Part shown: positions 16,603 to 25,530 of the stretch, in pieces
How positions within the stretch are numbered: position 1 is the first letter of the stretch
Layout: every line of letters starts with the position of its first letter
Notes under the pieces: model-generated
Told to the model about the DNA's origin: nothing
Seen by the model: only the letters and a program-made list of their open reading frames with translations
Databases searched by the model: none
Made by a program: the position numbers and the translations under genes
Assembly (NCBI RefSeq): GCF_030705305.1
Contig: NZ_JAUZEE010000001.1
Location: 558,001 to 622,000, forward strand
DNA: 64,000 bases
Direction of reading: 5' to 3'
Source of the DNA: Leptothrix discophora
GTDB lineage: Bacteria > Pseudomonadota > Gammaproteobacteria > Burkholderiales > Burkholderiaceae_C

Positions 16603-17757
16603 CTAGACGGTTTGGATGTCGCCTCGGCGCAGATCGATGAAGTCCAGCAGACGGGACACGAGATCGGGCAGCGCCAACATGTCCATCGCCCGCTTCAAGG
16701 CCCATGCCTGCCAGACTGGCCACAGCGGTTGATCCGGCAACAGCCGGGCCCAGGCGGATGCCGCGGCCGTGTCGTCGCCGGCATTGCCGGATGCGGGGCT
16801 GTCCAGGCCGTTCCAGGACCGCCAGACGGCCGCCAGCGGCTTGACCAGCGCAGGTTCCGCACCCTTCAGGTAGAGCCCGAGGAAGGCCTCCAGCTTGTCG
16901 GCATGGGCGCCATCGTCCTGCGGGTAGAGCTGCCAGACGAAGGGCCGGCCGGACCACAGCGCGCGCACCAGCGAGTCCTCGCCCCGCACCAGCAGCAGGT
17001 CGCTGGCGCGCAGCTGGCGATCGAAGCCAGGCTGGTCGACGTGGGGCAGCGCTTGCCAGGTGATGACCCCATCGCGCACCGGCACGGCCTCGTCCAGCGC
17101 CAGGCCCAGCCGACTGACCACGCTGCGGGCCGACCAGCCCGGCGTGACGTCCACCCGTGCGCCGCAGGGCAGGGCGGCCAGGGCCTTGCGCAGCCCGGAC
17201 AGGCCGCTCGGGTCGTAGCTGAACAGGGTGAGGTGCAAGGGGCGGTCGCTCACCGTCTCCACCGCCGCCGGCAACACGCCCGCCTCGCGCAGCAAGCCAC
17301 CGGTCGCCGCCGTGAAGCCGGGATAGAAGAACCACTTGTCGAGGCCACATGCCGGCCCGGACAGCTGCGGCGAGCGCAATCCGTGCGAGCGTTCGACATA
17401 GGGCTCGGCGCTGAGGTATTCGAGGTTGATCCACAGCGGCGGCCGGGCGCTCGCGGCCATGCGGGCGACGAAGGCCGAAGGGGGGTCGCAGCCAAAGGCC
17501 TCGACGACGACGTCGCCGGGCTGCTCGTGATCCAGCGGGTCGCGCCAGGGCTGCAACTGCACGCCGTCGGCGCCGACGGGTGCCATCCAGGTCAGCGCCG
17601 AGGCATCGTCGATCCACAGACGCACGGCATGGCCTCGGGCGGCCAGGTCGGCCGACAGGCGCCAGCACACGCCCACGTCGCCGTGGTTGTCGATGACGCG
17701 GCAGAAGACGTCCCAGTGCAGGGCGGCAGGGTGGCCGGATGGGCGGGTCGGGGTCAT
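16603..17757 (-). CDS. earP: EF-P arginine rhamnosyltransferase EarP
   Basis: EarP transfers rhamnose from dTDP-beta-L-rhamnose to Arg32 of EF-P, activating it. The 384 aa product shows the family N-terminus [20 protein letters not shown], whose Asp residues are needed for catalysis, plus [30 protein letters not shown] and the sugar-nucleotide-binding [20 protein letters not shown] and [19 protein letters not shown] motifs of its GT-B fold. It lies 181 nt upstream of efp on the same strand, and the target has Arg32, so the pair is consistent. It is divergent from uvrC. Confidence 0.96.
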   Translation of the reverse strand: MTPTRPSGHPAALHWDVFCRVIDNHGDVGVCWRLSADLAARGHAVRLWIDDASALTWMAPVGADGVQLQPWRDPLDHEQPGDVVVEAFGCDPPSAFVARMAASARPPLWINLEYLSAEPYVERSHGLRSPQLSGPACGLDKWFFYPGFTAATGGLLREAGVLPAAVETVSDRPLHLTLFSYDPSGLSGLRKALAALPCGARVDVTPGWSARSVVSRLGLALDEAVPVRDGVITWQALPHVDQPGFDRQLRASDLLLVRGEDSLVRALWSGRPFVWQLYPQDDGAHADKLEAFLGLYLKGAEPALVKPLAAVWRSWNGLDSPASGNAGDDTAAASAWARLLPDQPLWPVWQAWALKRAMDMLALPDLVSRLLDFIDLRRGDIQTV

Positions 17758-17825
17758 GGGTGCGGGCTTGTGCGGAGGGGCGGTGACATGGACGGTGAGA
17801 CCGGCGGGGACAAGGTCGGGGACGG

Positions 17826-17831
17826 CAAAAT
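17826..17831 (+). promoter_or_regulatory. -10-like hexamer for leaderless uvrC
   Basis: CAAAAT ends 6 nt before the uvrC ATG, in an otherwise GC-rich 80-nt gap between the divergent earP and uvrC. If used, the mRNA would start at the AUG. Confidence 0.35.
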
Positions 17832-17837
17832 CCTCGC

Positions 17838-19883
17838 ATGGTCACCCAGAACGAGAGCCAGAACACGCCGCCGCTGCCGGAGCGCGAGGCAACGCCGGTC
17901 GAGCCCACGCCCCGCGAACGCACCTGGCAGCGCCTGCTCGGCGAGGTCGCCGCGTTGCCGCAGCTGCCGGGCGTCTACCGCTACTTCGATGCGCAAGGCG
18001 GCCTCCTCTACGTCGGCAAGGCCCGCAACCTGCGCAAGCGCGTATCGAGCTACTTCCAGAAGGATCATGCCGGCACGCGCATTGGCCACATGGTCGGCCG
18101 CATCGAGCGGCTCGAAACCACGGTGGTGCGCAACGAGGCCGAGGCGCTGCTGCTCGAGAACAACCTCATCAAGACGCAGAACCCGCGCTTCAACATCCTG
18201 TTCCGGGACGACAAGAGCTACCCCTACCTCAAGCTCGTCACGCACGAGTTCCCGCGGGTGGCCTATTTCCGAGGTGCGGTCGACCGGCGGCACCGCTACT
18301 TCGGGCCGTACCCGAGCGCCTGGGCGGTCAAGGAAGGCATCCAGCTGATCCAGAAGGTGTTCATGCTGCGCACCTGCGAGGACACCGTCTACGCCAACCG
18401 CACGCGGCCCTGCCTGCTGTTCCAGATCCACCGCTGCTCGGGGCCGTGTGTCGGCGAGATCAGCCGCGAGGACTACGCCCGCGACGTGCGCGACGCCGTG
18501 CGCTTCCTCGACGGCGAGACCGAGGTGGTGCTGGCCGGCCTCCAGGACGAGATGATGAAGGCCGCCGAGGCCTATGAATACGAGAAGGCGGCCGAGGTTC
18601 GTGACCGCATCGGCGCACTGTCCAAGGTGCTGCACCAGCAGGCCATCGACACCGGCGACGAACGCGACGTCGACGTGCTGGCGGTCAAGGTCCAGGGCGG
18701 CAAGGCCTGCGTCAACCTTGCGATGGTGCGGGGCGGGCGGCACCTGGGCGATCGGGCCTATTTCCCGGCCCACATCGAGGACGCGCTGGCCCTCAGCGCG
18801 GGTGATGCGGACGATGACCAGGCCGAGGCGCCCGGCGGGGATCTGGCCCAAGGCACCGTGCGAAATGCCGATGAACACGGCCTTCCCGGCCACGACCTGC
18901 ATGTCACCAGCCCTGAACGGACCGTGCTGGAGGCCTTCATGGCGCAGCATTACCTGGGCGTCGACTGCCCGCCGATGCTGGTCACCAGCGAGGCGGTCTC
19001 GCGCGAGCTGCTGCAGGCGCTGGGCGGTCCGTCGCAGCGCCGCATCACGGCCCAGCACCAGCCGCGCGACCAGCGCCGGATCTGGCTGGACATGGCGATC
19101 AAGGGCTGCGACATCGCGCTGGCGCGGCTGCTGGCCGAGGAGGGCTCGCAGCAGTCGCGCACCCGTGCGCTGGTCGAGGCGCTGGACCTCGCGCCCGAAG
19201 GCGAGGACGCGGCGCTCGACAGCCTGCGCATCGAGTGCTTCGACATCAGCCACACGCAGGGCGAGGCGACCCAGGCCTCCTGCGTCGTGTTCGAGAACCA
19301 CCGCATGCAGCCGGCCCAGTACCGGCGCTTCAACATCGCCGGCATCCAGGGTGGCGACGACTACGCCGCGATGCGGCAGGTGCTGCATCGCCGCTACGCC
19401 AAGCTGGTCGAGGCGGCGCGTCAAGGTGAAGGCCGGCTGCCGGACCTGGTGCTGATCGACGGCGGTCGCGGCCAGGTCGGGGTGGCGCGGGAGGTCTTCG
19501 AGGAACTGGGCATCGACCTGTCCATCATCGTGGGCGTCGAGAAGGGCGAAGGCCGCAAGGTCGGGCTCGAGGAACTCGTGTTCGCCGATGGTCGCGACAA
19601 GGTCTACCTTGGCCGCGACTCGGCCGCGCTGATGCTGGTGGCGCAGATCCGCGACGAGGCCCACCGTTTCGCGATCACCGGCATGCGCGCCAAACGCGCC
19701 TCGGTCCGAACCGGAGGCAGCCGGCTGGAGGACATTCCCGGCGTCGGTCCGAAGAAGCGCGCCCGGCTGCTGCAACGGTTTGGCGGCGTGCGCGGCGTGG
19801 CGCAGGCCAGCGTCGACGACCTGGCCACCGTCGAGGGCATCTCGATCGACCTCGCGCAGCAGATCCACCAGGCCTTGCGCTGA
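17838..19883 (+). CDS. uvrC: Excinuclease ABC subunit C
   Basis: UvrC makes both incisions around a lesion in nucleotide excision repair after UvrA/UvrB damage recognition. The 681 aa protein has the GIY-YIG nuclease at the N-terminus ([31 protein letters not shown]), the Cys-containing segment ([16 protein letters not shown]), the UvrB-binding UVR motif ([20 protein letters not shown]), the RNase H-like 5' nuclease ([13 protein letters not shown] and [10 protein letters not shown]) and C-terminal helix-hairpin-helix repeats ([21 protein letters not shown]). A Asp/Glu-rich insert near residues 320-345 is longer than usual. pgsA follows after 43 nt, a common order in proteobacteria. Confidence 0.97.
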   Translation: MVTQNESQNTPPLPEREATPVEPTPRERTWQRLLGEVAALPQLPGVYRYFDAQGGLLYVGKARNLRKRVSSYFQKDHAGTRIGHMVGRIERLETTVVRNEAEALLLENNLIKTQNPRFNILFRDDKSYPYLKLVTHEFPRVAYFRGAVDRRHRYFGPYPSAWAVKEGIQLIQKVFMLRTCEDTVYANRTRPCLLFQIHRCSGPCVGEISREDYARDVRDAVRFLDGETEVVLAGLQDEMMKAAEAYEYEKAAEVRDRIGALSKVLHQQAIDTGDERDVDVLAVKVQGGKACVNLAMVRGGRHLGDRAYFPAHIEDALALSAGDADDDQAEAPGGDLAQGTVRNADEHGLPGHDLHVTSPERTVLEAFMAQHYLGVDCPPMLVTSEAVSRELLQALGGPSQRRITAQHQPRDQRRIWLDMAIKGCDIALARLLAEEGSQQSRTRALVEALDLAPEGEDAALDSLRIECFDISHTQGEATQASCVVFENHRMQPAQYRRFNIAGIQGGDDYAAMRQVLHRRYAKLVEAARQGEGRLPDLVLIDGGRGQVGVAREVFEELGIDLSIIVGVEKGEGRKVGLEELVFADGRDKVYLGRDSAALMLVAQIRDEAHRFAITGMRAKRASVRTGGSRLEDIPGVGPKKRARLLQRFGGVRGVAQASVDDLATVEGISIDLAQQIHQALR

Positions 19884-19912
19884 CGCATGACGAAGCTGTC
19901 GCTGAACCTGTG

Positions 19913-19918
19913 CACAAT
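19913..19918 (+). promoter_or_regulatory. -10-like hexamer before pgsA
   Basis: CACAAT ends 8 nt before the pgsA ATG. It may produce a leaderless pgsA transcript in addition to read-through from uvrC. Confidence 0.3.
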
Positions 19919-19926
19919 GCCTCACC

Positions 19927-20493
19927 ATGTTCACGACGCTACCGACGCTGTTGACCTGGGCCCGCATCGTGGCCATCCCGCTCATCGTGGGGATCTACTA
20001 CCTGCCGTGGTCCACCGCACATCGCAATGAGGCCGCCACGCTGCTGTTCGTGCTGGTCGCGCTGACCGACTGGCTCGATGGCTATCTGGCCCGCAAGCTC
20101 AACCAGACCTCCGCCTTCGGCGCTTTCCTCGATCCTGTCGCCGACAAGCTGCTGGTCTGTGCCGCGTTGCTGGTGCTGCTGCAGCTGGACCGTGTCAACG
20201 CGCTGGTCGGGCTGGTCATCATCGGCCGCGAGATCACGATCTCGGCCCTGCGCGAATGGATGGCGCAGATCGGTGCCTCGCGCAGCGTGGCCGTCCACAT
20301 GCTGGGCAAGCTCAAGACGGCCGCGCAAATGATCGCGATTCCCTTCCTGCTGTTCGACGGTCGCCTGTTCGGGCTGATCGACACGCGCTTCTGGGGCACC
20401 GTGCTGATCCTCGTCGCCACCGTGCTGACCATCTGGTCGATGGTCTATTACCTGCAGAAGGCCGTCCCCGAGATCCGCGCGAAGGTGCGCTGA
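19927..20493 (+). CDS. pgsA: CDP-diacylglycerol-glycerol-3-phosphate 3-phosphatidyltransferase
   Basis: PgsA makes phosphatidylglycerol phosphate, the committed step to phosphatidylglycerol and cardiolipin, in the inner membrane. The 188 aa protein has the CDP-alcohol phosphatidyltransferase signature D-G-x2-A-R-x8-G-x3-D-x3-D visible as LDGYLARKLNQTSAFGAFLDPVADK, and four to five membrane segments. TLPTLLTWARIVAIPLIV at the N-terminus fits PgsA. The next gene starts with a GTG directly after its stop codon. Confidence 0.95.
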   Translation: MFTTLPTLLTWARIVAIPLIVGIYYLPWSTAHRNEAATLLFVLVALTDWLDGYLARKLNQTSAFGAFLDPVADKLLVCAALLVLLQLDRVNALVGLVIIGREITISALREWMAQIGASRSVAVHMLGKLKTAAQMIAIPFLLFDGRLFGLIDTRFWGTVLILVATVLTIWSMVYYLQKAVPEIRAKVR

Positions 20494-21435
20494 GTGAGCA
20501 CCGTCAACGCGCCGTCGGCCACCGATGGCGGACGCTGGATCGCCGCGATGCCGGCCGTCTTCGTTGTCATCTGGAGCACCGGCTTCGTTGTCGCACGCTA
20601 CGGCATGCCGCATGCGCCGCCCTTCGCTTTCCTGGCGGTGCGGTTCATCCTGTCGGCCCTGCTCCTGGGCGTCTGGGCACAACTGGCCGGAGCCGCCTGG
20701 CCGGCATCTCGTGGCCAATGGCGTCACCTGGCCATCACCGGCGTGCTCATGCATGGCGGCTACCTGGGGGGCGTCTGGGCTGCGGTGCGATGGGGCATCG
20801 GCGCCGGCACGGTTGCGCTGATCGTCGGCTTGCAGCCCTTGCTGACCACGCTGTGGGTCGAGGCTCGGCATCGTTCGTCGATCACCGGCGCGGCCCACGA
20901 ACGGCTGGGTCCGCGCCACTGGATCGGCCTGCTGATGGGCCTGTGCGGCCTGGCGCTGGTGGTGGGGCCCAAGCTCGGTCATGGGGAGGTGACGCCGGTC
21001 AACTTGGTGCTGGCCCTGCTCGCGTTGCTGAGCATCACGGCCGGCACGCTTTACCAGAAGCACCACGTGCAACCTTGCGACGTGCGCACGGCGGGCGCCG
21101 TGCAGATGGTGGCCGCGCTGGTCGTCGCCGCTCCGATCGCACTCGGGGAACTGACCGGGGGCGGGGCGCACGTGGACCTGCACCCCGAGTTGATCGGCGC
21201 CATGGCCTGGTCGGTCCTGGCCCTGACGCTGGGCGGCAGTTCCCTGCTCTACCTGCTGATCGCACGCGGTGCGGCCACCCGCGTCACCAGCCTGATGTAC
21301 CTCGTGCCGCCCTGCACCGCCGTGCTGGCCTGGCTGCTGTTCGACGAGGTCATCAACGTCAGCATGGTCGCCGGCATGGCGCTCAGCCTCGCGGGCGTGC
21401 TGCTGGTCGTGAGGGCCGGCCGCGGCCGGTCCTGA
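20494..21435 (+). CDS. DMT-superfamily (EamA) permease
   Basis: A 313 aa membrane protein of the drug/metabolite transporter superfamily with about ten hydrophobic helices arranged as two EamA halves. The first half includes FVVIWSTGFVVARYG, AFLAVRFILSALLLG and GGYLGGVWAAVRWGIGAGTVALIVGLQPLLTTL; the second includes TLYQKHHV, GGSSLLYLLIARGAATRVTSLMYLVPPCTAVLAWLLFDE and a final helix. Substrate unknown; amino acids or metabolites are typical. The GTG at 20494 abuts the pgsA stop, so the genes are probably co-translated, but no functional link is evident. Confidence 0.85.
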   Translation: MSTVNAPSATDGGRWIAAMPAVFVVIWSTGFVVARYGMPHAPPFAFLAVRFILSALLLGVWAQLAGAAWPASRGQWRHLAITGVLMHGGYLGGVWAAVRWGIGAGTVALIVGLQPLLTTLWVEARHRSSITGAAHERLGPRHWIGLLMGLCGLALVVGPKLGHGEVTPVNLVLALLALLSITAGTLYQKHHVQPCDVRTAGAVQMVAALVVAAPIALGELTGGGAHVDLHPELIGAMAWSVLALTLGGSSLLYLLIARGAATRVTSLMYLVPPCTAVLAWLLFDEVINVSMVAGMALSLAGVLLVVRAGRGRS

Positions 21436-21544
21436 CGTGCTCGCGGCGGGCCGCGGAAGTGTTGTGTCCGCACGTTTTCAAGTCCTGATCGACGGGGTGG
21501 CGAGCGCCTCCGGCCAGGCGTCCGACCCGGCCCGCGCAGGGCCT

Positions 21545-21550
21545 TAGAAT
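21545..21550 (+). promoter_or_regulatory. -10-like hexamer and leader of the HU gene
   Basis: TAGAAT lies 110 nt before the HU start and is the only AT-rich hexamer in the gap. The leader ends with a GNRA-type hairpin (GGGGC, loop GCAA, GCCCC; 21635-21648) just upstream of the weak ribosome-binding site and GTG start, where it could limit translation (inference). Confidence 0.4.
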
Positions 21551-21660
21551 CCGGCGCCGCGGCCGTGGCTGGCCGGTCCCGTCAGGGCCCGCGTCCGATG
21601 TCCTTCGGCCGGCGTTGACCCAGCTGTTGCGTAGGGGGCGCAAGCCCCGAGGATGCTTCC

Positions 21661-21969
21661 GTGAACAAGTCCGAACTGATCGAACACATCGCCGAACAGG
21701 CCGACATCTCCAAGGCCGCCGCCGCGCGCGCCCTGGACGCCGTCATCGGTGGTGTCGGCGAAGCCCTCAGGAAGGGCGACAGCGTCTCGCTGGTCGGTTT
21801 CGGCACGTTCTCGGTCACCAAGCGGGCACCCCGCAGCGGACGCAACCCGCGCACCGGCGCGGCCATCAAGATCAAGGCCAGCAAGGTGGCCAAGTTCCGG
21901 CCAGGCAAGGCCCTACGGGACGCCATCAACTGGTCCACGACGAAGGTCCTGCACGCGGCGGGTGCTTAG
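21661..21969 (+). CDS. hupB: DNA-binding protein HU
   Basis: HU is the small dimeric nucleoid protein that bends DNA. The 102 aa product begins [21 protein letters not shown] and has the DNA-binding arm [20 protein letters not shown] followed by [21 protein letters not shown]. It is about 12 residues longer than the usual 90 aa at the C-terminus ([13 protein letters not shown]). The start is GTG. The last two codons and the TAG stop lie inside the following tRNA-Val gene, so the tRNA sequence supplies the stop. HU before tRNA-Val and ppiD fits the common proteobacterial hup-ppiD order. Confidence 0.96.
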   Translation: MNKSELIEHIAEQADISKAAAARALDAVIGGVGEALRKGDSVSLVGFGTFSVTKRAPRSGRNPRTGAAIKIKASKVAKFRPGKALRDAINWSTTKVLHAAGA

Positions 21970-22035
21970 CTCAGTTGGTAGAGCGGCGCCCTTACAAGGC
22001 GTAGGTCGGGGGTTCGAGCCCCTCAGCACCCACCA
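21960..22035 (+). tRNA. tRNA-Val (anticodon UAC), overlapping HU
   Basis: A 76-nt cloverleaf with encoded CCA: acceptor GGGTGCT pairs with AGCACCC, the anticodon loop is CTTACAA and the T arm is GGGGGTTCGAGCCCC. Its first ten bases are also the 3' end of the HU coding sequence; the conserved T8 and following AG form the HU stop codon. Confidence 0.97.
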
Positions 22036-22097
22036 TCACCGCCACGCGCAGGGCATCCCAGCCTGACACGCCACGCACCGTTTCAACGAGAGCTCCC

Positions 22098-24005
22098 ATG
22101 TTCGATTTCGTCCGTCGCCACAACCGCCTGCTGCAGCTCGGCCTGGTGATCGTGATCTTCCCGTCCTTCGTCGCCTTCGGCATCCAGGGCTACCAGAGCT
22201 TCAACGAGAAGACCCAGTCGGTTGCCCATGTGGATGGTCAGCCGATCACCCAGGCAGAGTGGGATGCGGCACACCGCCAGCAGGTCGAACGCATGCGCGC
22301 GCAGATGCCCAATGTCGATGCCAAGCTGCTCGACAGCCCGATGGTTCGCCAGCAGGTGCTCGACCAGCTGGTGCGCGAGCGCGTGATGTTCGCGGCTGCT
22401 CGTGACCTGCGCCTAGACCCGACCGATCAGCGACTGCAGCGCCTGTTCCGCGCCGATCCGAATTTCGAGAGCCTGCGCAACCCGGACGGTACGGTGAAGG
22501 CCGAGCTGCTGGCCATGCGCGGCATGACTTCCGCGCAGTTCGCCCAGCAGCTCAAGCAGGATCTCGCGATGCGTCAGGTCCTCCTGGGCCTGGGCGTATC
22601 GGTGCCGGCCTCGACCGCCGTGACGACCCGTGCGCTGGATCCCTACTTCCAGCAGCGCGAGATCCAGGTGGCAACGTTCTCGGTGCAGGACCAGCGGGCC
22701 AAGGTGCAGGTCAGCGATGCCGAGCTGAAGGCTTATTTCGACGACGAGAAGAACGCCGCGAAGTTCCAGTCCAAGGAGACCGTGTCGTTCGAGTACGTCG
22801 TGCTCGACATGGCGGCGGCGGCGCAGAGCGTGACGCTGTCGACCGAAGACCTGCGCAAGCACTACGACGAGAACGTCGCCCGCTTCGAGACGCCCCAGGA
22901 GCGCCGTGCCCGTCACATCCTCGTGAAGATCGATCCGTCGGCCAGTTCTGACGCGAAGGCCAAGGCACGCGCCAAGGCCGAGGGTCTGCTGCAGCAGCTC
23001 AAGGCCGATCGCAAGCTCTTCGCCGACCTGGCTCGCAAGCAGTCGGACGACCCGGGCTCGGCCACGCAGGGCGGCGACCTGGACTGGATCTCGCGCGGCG
23101 CCATGGTCAAGCCCTTCGAGGACGCGGTCTTCTCGTTGGGCAAGGGTGAGCTGAGCGGCTTGGTCGAGAGTGAGTTCGGACTGCACCTCATCGAGGTCAC
23201 CGACATCCGCGGCGGCGAACGTCGCAGCTTCGAGAGCGTGCGAGCCGAGCTCGAGAAGGAAGTGCGCCAGCAGCTGGCCCAGAAGCGCTACGCCGAGCTG
23301 GCCGAGCAGTTCACCGACCTGGTCGAGCAAGAGGACAACCTGCAGGCTGTCGCGACCAAGCTGAAGCTGCAGATCGGGCGTGCCGACAAGCTGGTTCGGG
23401 GCGAGCCGCCGGCGAACGCGCCGCTGCTGGCCAATCCCAAGTTGATGGAGACGCTGTTCGACACCCAGACGCTGAACGCCAAGCGCAACTCCGCGCCGAT
23501 CGAACTCGGCGGCAACCAGCTGGCCGCCGTGCACGTGACCGAGCATGCGCCGTCGCGCCGTGAGTCGATCGAGGAGGTCGGCGTTCGTCTGCGTCAGCTG
23601 GTCACCGACCAGAAGGCGGCTGCGGCCGCCGTGGCAGCCGGCAAGGCCGCGTTGGACGACTGGAAGCAGCAACCGACCAGTGCGGCGCTGGGTGCGGCGA
23701 TGACCGTCTCTCGCGTCGAGGCGCGGAGCCAGTCGCCGGCCTTGTTGAATGCCGTGATGCGTGCGTCGACCGACGCGCTGCCGGCGTGGGTTGGCGTCGA
23801 CTTGGGGCAGGGCGGCTACGCGGTCGTGCGCATCAACAAGGTCCTCGGTGCCGATCCCGCCGTGCTGGAGCCGCAGCGTGCGGCGGCCCAATATGCACAG
23901 CTCTGGACCCAGGCCGAGACCGACGCCTACTACAAGTCACTGCGCAAGCATTTCAAGGTCGATGTCTCGGCAGCGCCCGCCGCCGCATCGGGCGCGGCGC
24001 GCTGA
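22098..24005 (+). CDS. ppiD: Periplasmic folding chaperone PpiD
   Basis: PpiD is an inner-membrane-anchored chaperone near the SecYEG exit that helps secreted proteins fold. The 635 aa protein has one N-terminal membrane anchor (LLQLGLVIVIFPSFVAFGI), a SurA-like N-terminal chaperone domain (VDGQPITQAEWDAAHRQQVERM), a parvulin-type PPIase domain near residues 270-370 (RARHILVKID, SDDPGSATQGGDLDWISRG, LVESEFGLHLIEVTD) and a second degenerate domain at the C-terminus. Length and layout match PpiD, not SurA. It follows HU and tRNA-Val. Confidence 0.95.
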   Translation: MFDFVRRHNRLLQLGLVIVIFPSFVAFGIQGYQSFNEKTQSVAHVDGQPITQAEWDAAHRQQVERMRAQMPNVDAKLLDSPMVRQQVLDQLVRERVMFAAARDLRLDPTDQRLQRLFRADPNFESLRNPDGTVKAELLAMRGMTSAQFAQQLKQDLAMRQVLLGLGVSVPASTAVTTRALDPYFQQREIQVATFSVQDQRAKVQVSDAELKAYFDDEKNAAKFQSKETVSFEYVVLDMAAAAQSVTLSTEDLRKHYDENVARFETPQERRARHILVKIDPSASSDAKAKARAKAEGLLQQLKADRKLFADLARKQSDDPGSATQGGDLDWISRGAMVKPFEDAVFSLGKGELSGLVESEFGLHLIEVTDIRGGERRSFESVRAELEKEVRQQLAQKRYAELAEQFTDLVEQEDNLQAVATKLKLQIGRADKLVRGEPPANAPLLANPKLMETLFDTQTLNAKRNSAPIELGGNQLAAVHVTEHAPSRRESIEEVGVRLRQLVTDQKAAAAAVAAGKAALDDWKQQPTSAALGAAMTVSRVEARSQSPALLNAVMRASTDALPAWVGVDLGQGGYAVVRINKVLGADPAVLEPQRAAAQYAQLWTQAETDAYYKSLRKHFKVDVSAAPAAASGAAR

Positions 24006-24044
24006 GGCCACGTTGCGGGCGACGCTGAAAAGTTGCCTGTCATA

Positions 24045-24073
24045 CTGGACAGGTCAGAGTTTCACGTTATACT
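24045..24073 (+). promoter_or_regulatory. Promoter of tRNA-His
   Basis: CTGGAC (24045-24050) and TATACT (24068-24073) are separated by 17 nt and lie just upstream of the tRNA-His gene, in a lower-GC gap after ppiD. Confidence 0.65.
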
Positions 24074-24085
24074 TTATGTCTCTGC

Positions 24086-24162
24086 GGTGGCTGTAGCTCA
24101 GTTGGTAGAGCCCCGGATTGTGATTCCGGTGGTCGTGGGTTCGAGTCCCATCAGCCACCCCA
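24086..24162 (+). tRNA. tRNA-His (anticodon GUG)
   Basis: Cloverleaf with acceptor GTGGCTG pairing with CAGCCAC, anticodon loop TTGTGAT giving GUG, T loop TTCGAGT and encoded CCA. The extra G at position -1 (24086) opposite C73 is the identity element for histidyl-tRNA synthetase. Confidence 0.98.
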
Positions 24163-24185
24163 CCCCACCGCAACGTGCACGTCAG

Positions 24186-24207
24186 ACGCCCCTCACGGGG
24201 CGTTTTT
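24186..24207 (+). terminator. Intrinsic terminator after tRNA-His
   Basis: A 7-bp stem (ACGCCCC and GGGGCGT) with a 4-nt loop is followed by five T residues, 24 nt after the tRNA. Confidence 0.9.
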
Positions 24208-24209
24208 CG

Positions 24210-24242
24210 TTGGTGCATCGCATTGGTGCATCGTTGTGCATC
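24210..24242. repeat. Three short direct repeats
   Basis: TTGGTGCATCG occurs at 24210 and 24223, with a shortened TTGTGCATC at 24234. The repeats lie just past the tRNA-His terminator; their role is unknown. Confidence 0.6.
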
Positions 24243-24441
24243 CAATGATCCTTGCGGCTGTTGGCGCTTGTTTTCGGCGCCACTCTGCCGAACCGCTGCG
24301 TAGCCGTTGCCCAGTCAGGGCAAGTGTTATGTCGCTGCCGACGTTCGAGTATCCAGAACCGGCTGCTCGCGAGTTCAAGGGATAAGGTCTTCAGGCCCAG
24401 ATGCGCGATGTCATCGGGCGTCTTCTTCGAGCCGACAGAAT

Positions 24442-24468
24442 GGGGCATCCCAACGACGCCCCTTTTTT
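24442..24468 (+). terminator. Second plus-strand terminator without an upstream gene
   Basis: GGGGC and GCCCC arms around an 11-nt loop are followed by six T residues. From the tRNA-His terminator to this hairpin there is no supported coding sequence, so it may end a small RNA transcript. The remaining 100 bp to the response regulator stop show nothing recognisable. Confidence 0.6.
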
Positions 24469-24572
24469 GGGCCGAACTCTTGCAAACCACCATCGGTTGT
24501 CCCGAGCCCGATGATGTCGATGCGACGAAGTTCAGCGGCCGTCAGCGGCGCTGCCGTCGAGGTCCGCCGGAT

Positions 24573-25280
24573 TCAGCCGTTCAGGACCCGTCGAGCTTCC
24601 ATCAATGCCGCCTCTGGCGAGCTGGCCAGCACGAGCTTGCGCCATGCCGTCCGGAGATGGTCATTGACCTCGAACCAGGCGATGCCCAGCTGGCGCGCGA
24701 TCTCCTTGACCGCATAGCCCTTGCTCAGGAGGGCGAGCACGTCGCGTTCACGGTCGGCGAGGACGACGGTGGAGAGGTCGGCGACCGGTTCTCGCAGCGG
24801 GTCGCCGACCGCCGCGATCTCGCGGAAGAACGCCAGCATGCGGCGCGCCATCGCCGGCGACAGTGAAGGCTGGCCGCGCGCGATCTTCTGAAGTTCCTCG
24901 ACCAGCACCTCGAAGCGGTCTTCCTTCAGGAGATAGCCGTTGGCACCGCATTGCAGGGCCGGGAACAGGTGTTCGTCGTCCGAATGCAGCGTCGTCGCGA
25001 CCTTGATGGCCGGGTCCTCGCTCAGCTGCGACAACAGCGCCAGGCCTTCGCCGTCGGCCGATTCCAGGTCGCACAGCACCAGGTCGAAGCGTGCGGCGTC
25101 CGGTCGGCGCTGTGTCCCGTGTTCGCCCAGGCCGAGCAGGTGTCGGGCGGCGTCGAGATCGGCCGCCTCGCTGAACGTGATTTCGTCGCTGAAGCTCTCG
25201 CGCACCACCCGCACCATGAACTGGCGCGCGGCAGCGTTTTCCTCGACGACGAGTGCCCGCAAGGGCAAGGATCCGGACAT
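24573..25280 (-). CDS. Response regulator with LuxR-type HTH
   Basis: A 235 aa two-domain regulator. The receiver domain keeps an acidic pair (VVEEN), the phospho-acceptor Asp71 in [11 protein letters not shown], Thr/Ser near 97 and Lys119 in NGYLLKED. The C-terminal NarL/LuxR-type HTH reads [43 protein letters not shown]. Unusual points are VEE instead of VDD in the acidic pocket and [12 protein letters not shown] in the recognition helix, where canonical members have TVxxHxxxI. No sensor kinase is adjacent, so it is an orphan. I prefer the ATG at 25280 to the upstream ATG at 25337 because the domain begins right after it. Confidence 0.82.
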   Translation of the reverse strand: MSGSLPLRALVVEENAAARQFMVRVVRESFSDEITFSEAADLDAARHLLGLGEHGTQRRPDAARFDLVLCDLESADGEGLALLSQLSEDPAIKVATTLHSDDEHLFPALQCGANGYLLKEDRFEVLVEELQKIARGQPSLSPAMARRMLAFFREIAAVGDPLREPVADLSTVVLADRERDVLALLSKGYAVKEIARQLGIAWFEVNDHLRTAWRKLVLASSPEAALMEARRVLNG

Positions 25281-25516
25281 GGGGCGTGACAGGGTTCTGG
25301 AACGGGTTCTCAAGATTATCGGCCGGGCAACGATCACGCTGTCGGCCGCCCCCGAGGTCCAGGGGACGGCAGGTTGCGGAATGGGTGTTTTGACCCCGTC
25401 GTGCGGTCACACCGTCATCCACGGACGTTTTTTCGTGTGTTGGACGGCGCTCTGCCGATTCTGCTGTCGGGCGCAAACGGTTGAACGCGACCCCGAACTG
25501 AAACCGGTGCGCTCCT

Positions 25517-25522
25517 TACAAT
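25517..25522 (+). promoter_or_regulatory. -10-like hexamer for leaderless surE
   Basis: TACAAT ends 8 nt before the surE ATG. There is no Shine-Dalgarno sequence in that gap, which supports a leaderless transcript. Confidence 0.45.
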
Positions 25523-25530
25523 CGCCGACC

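Noticed and set aside
24163..24572. Integration site of a mobile element downstream of tRNA-His
   Set aside because: I looked for a repeated tRNA 3' end and for an integrase gene; neither is present. The short frames here have no recognisable domains.
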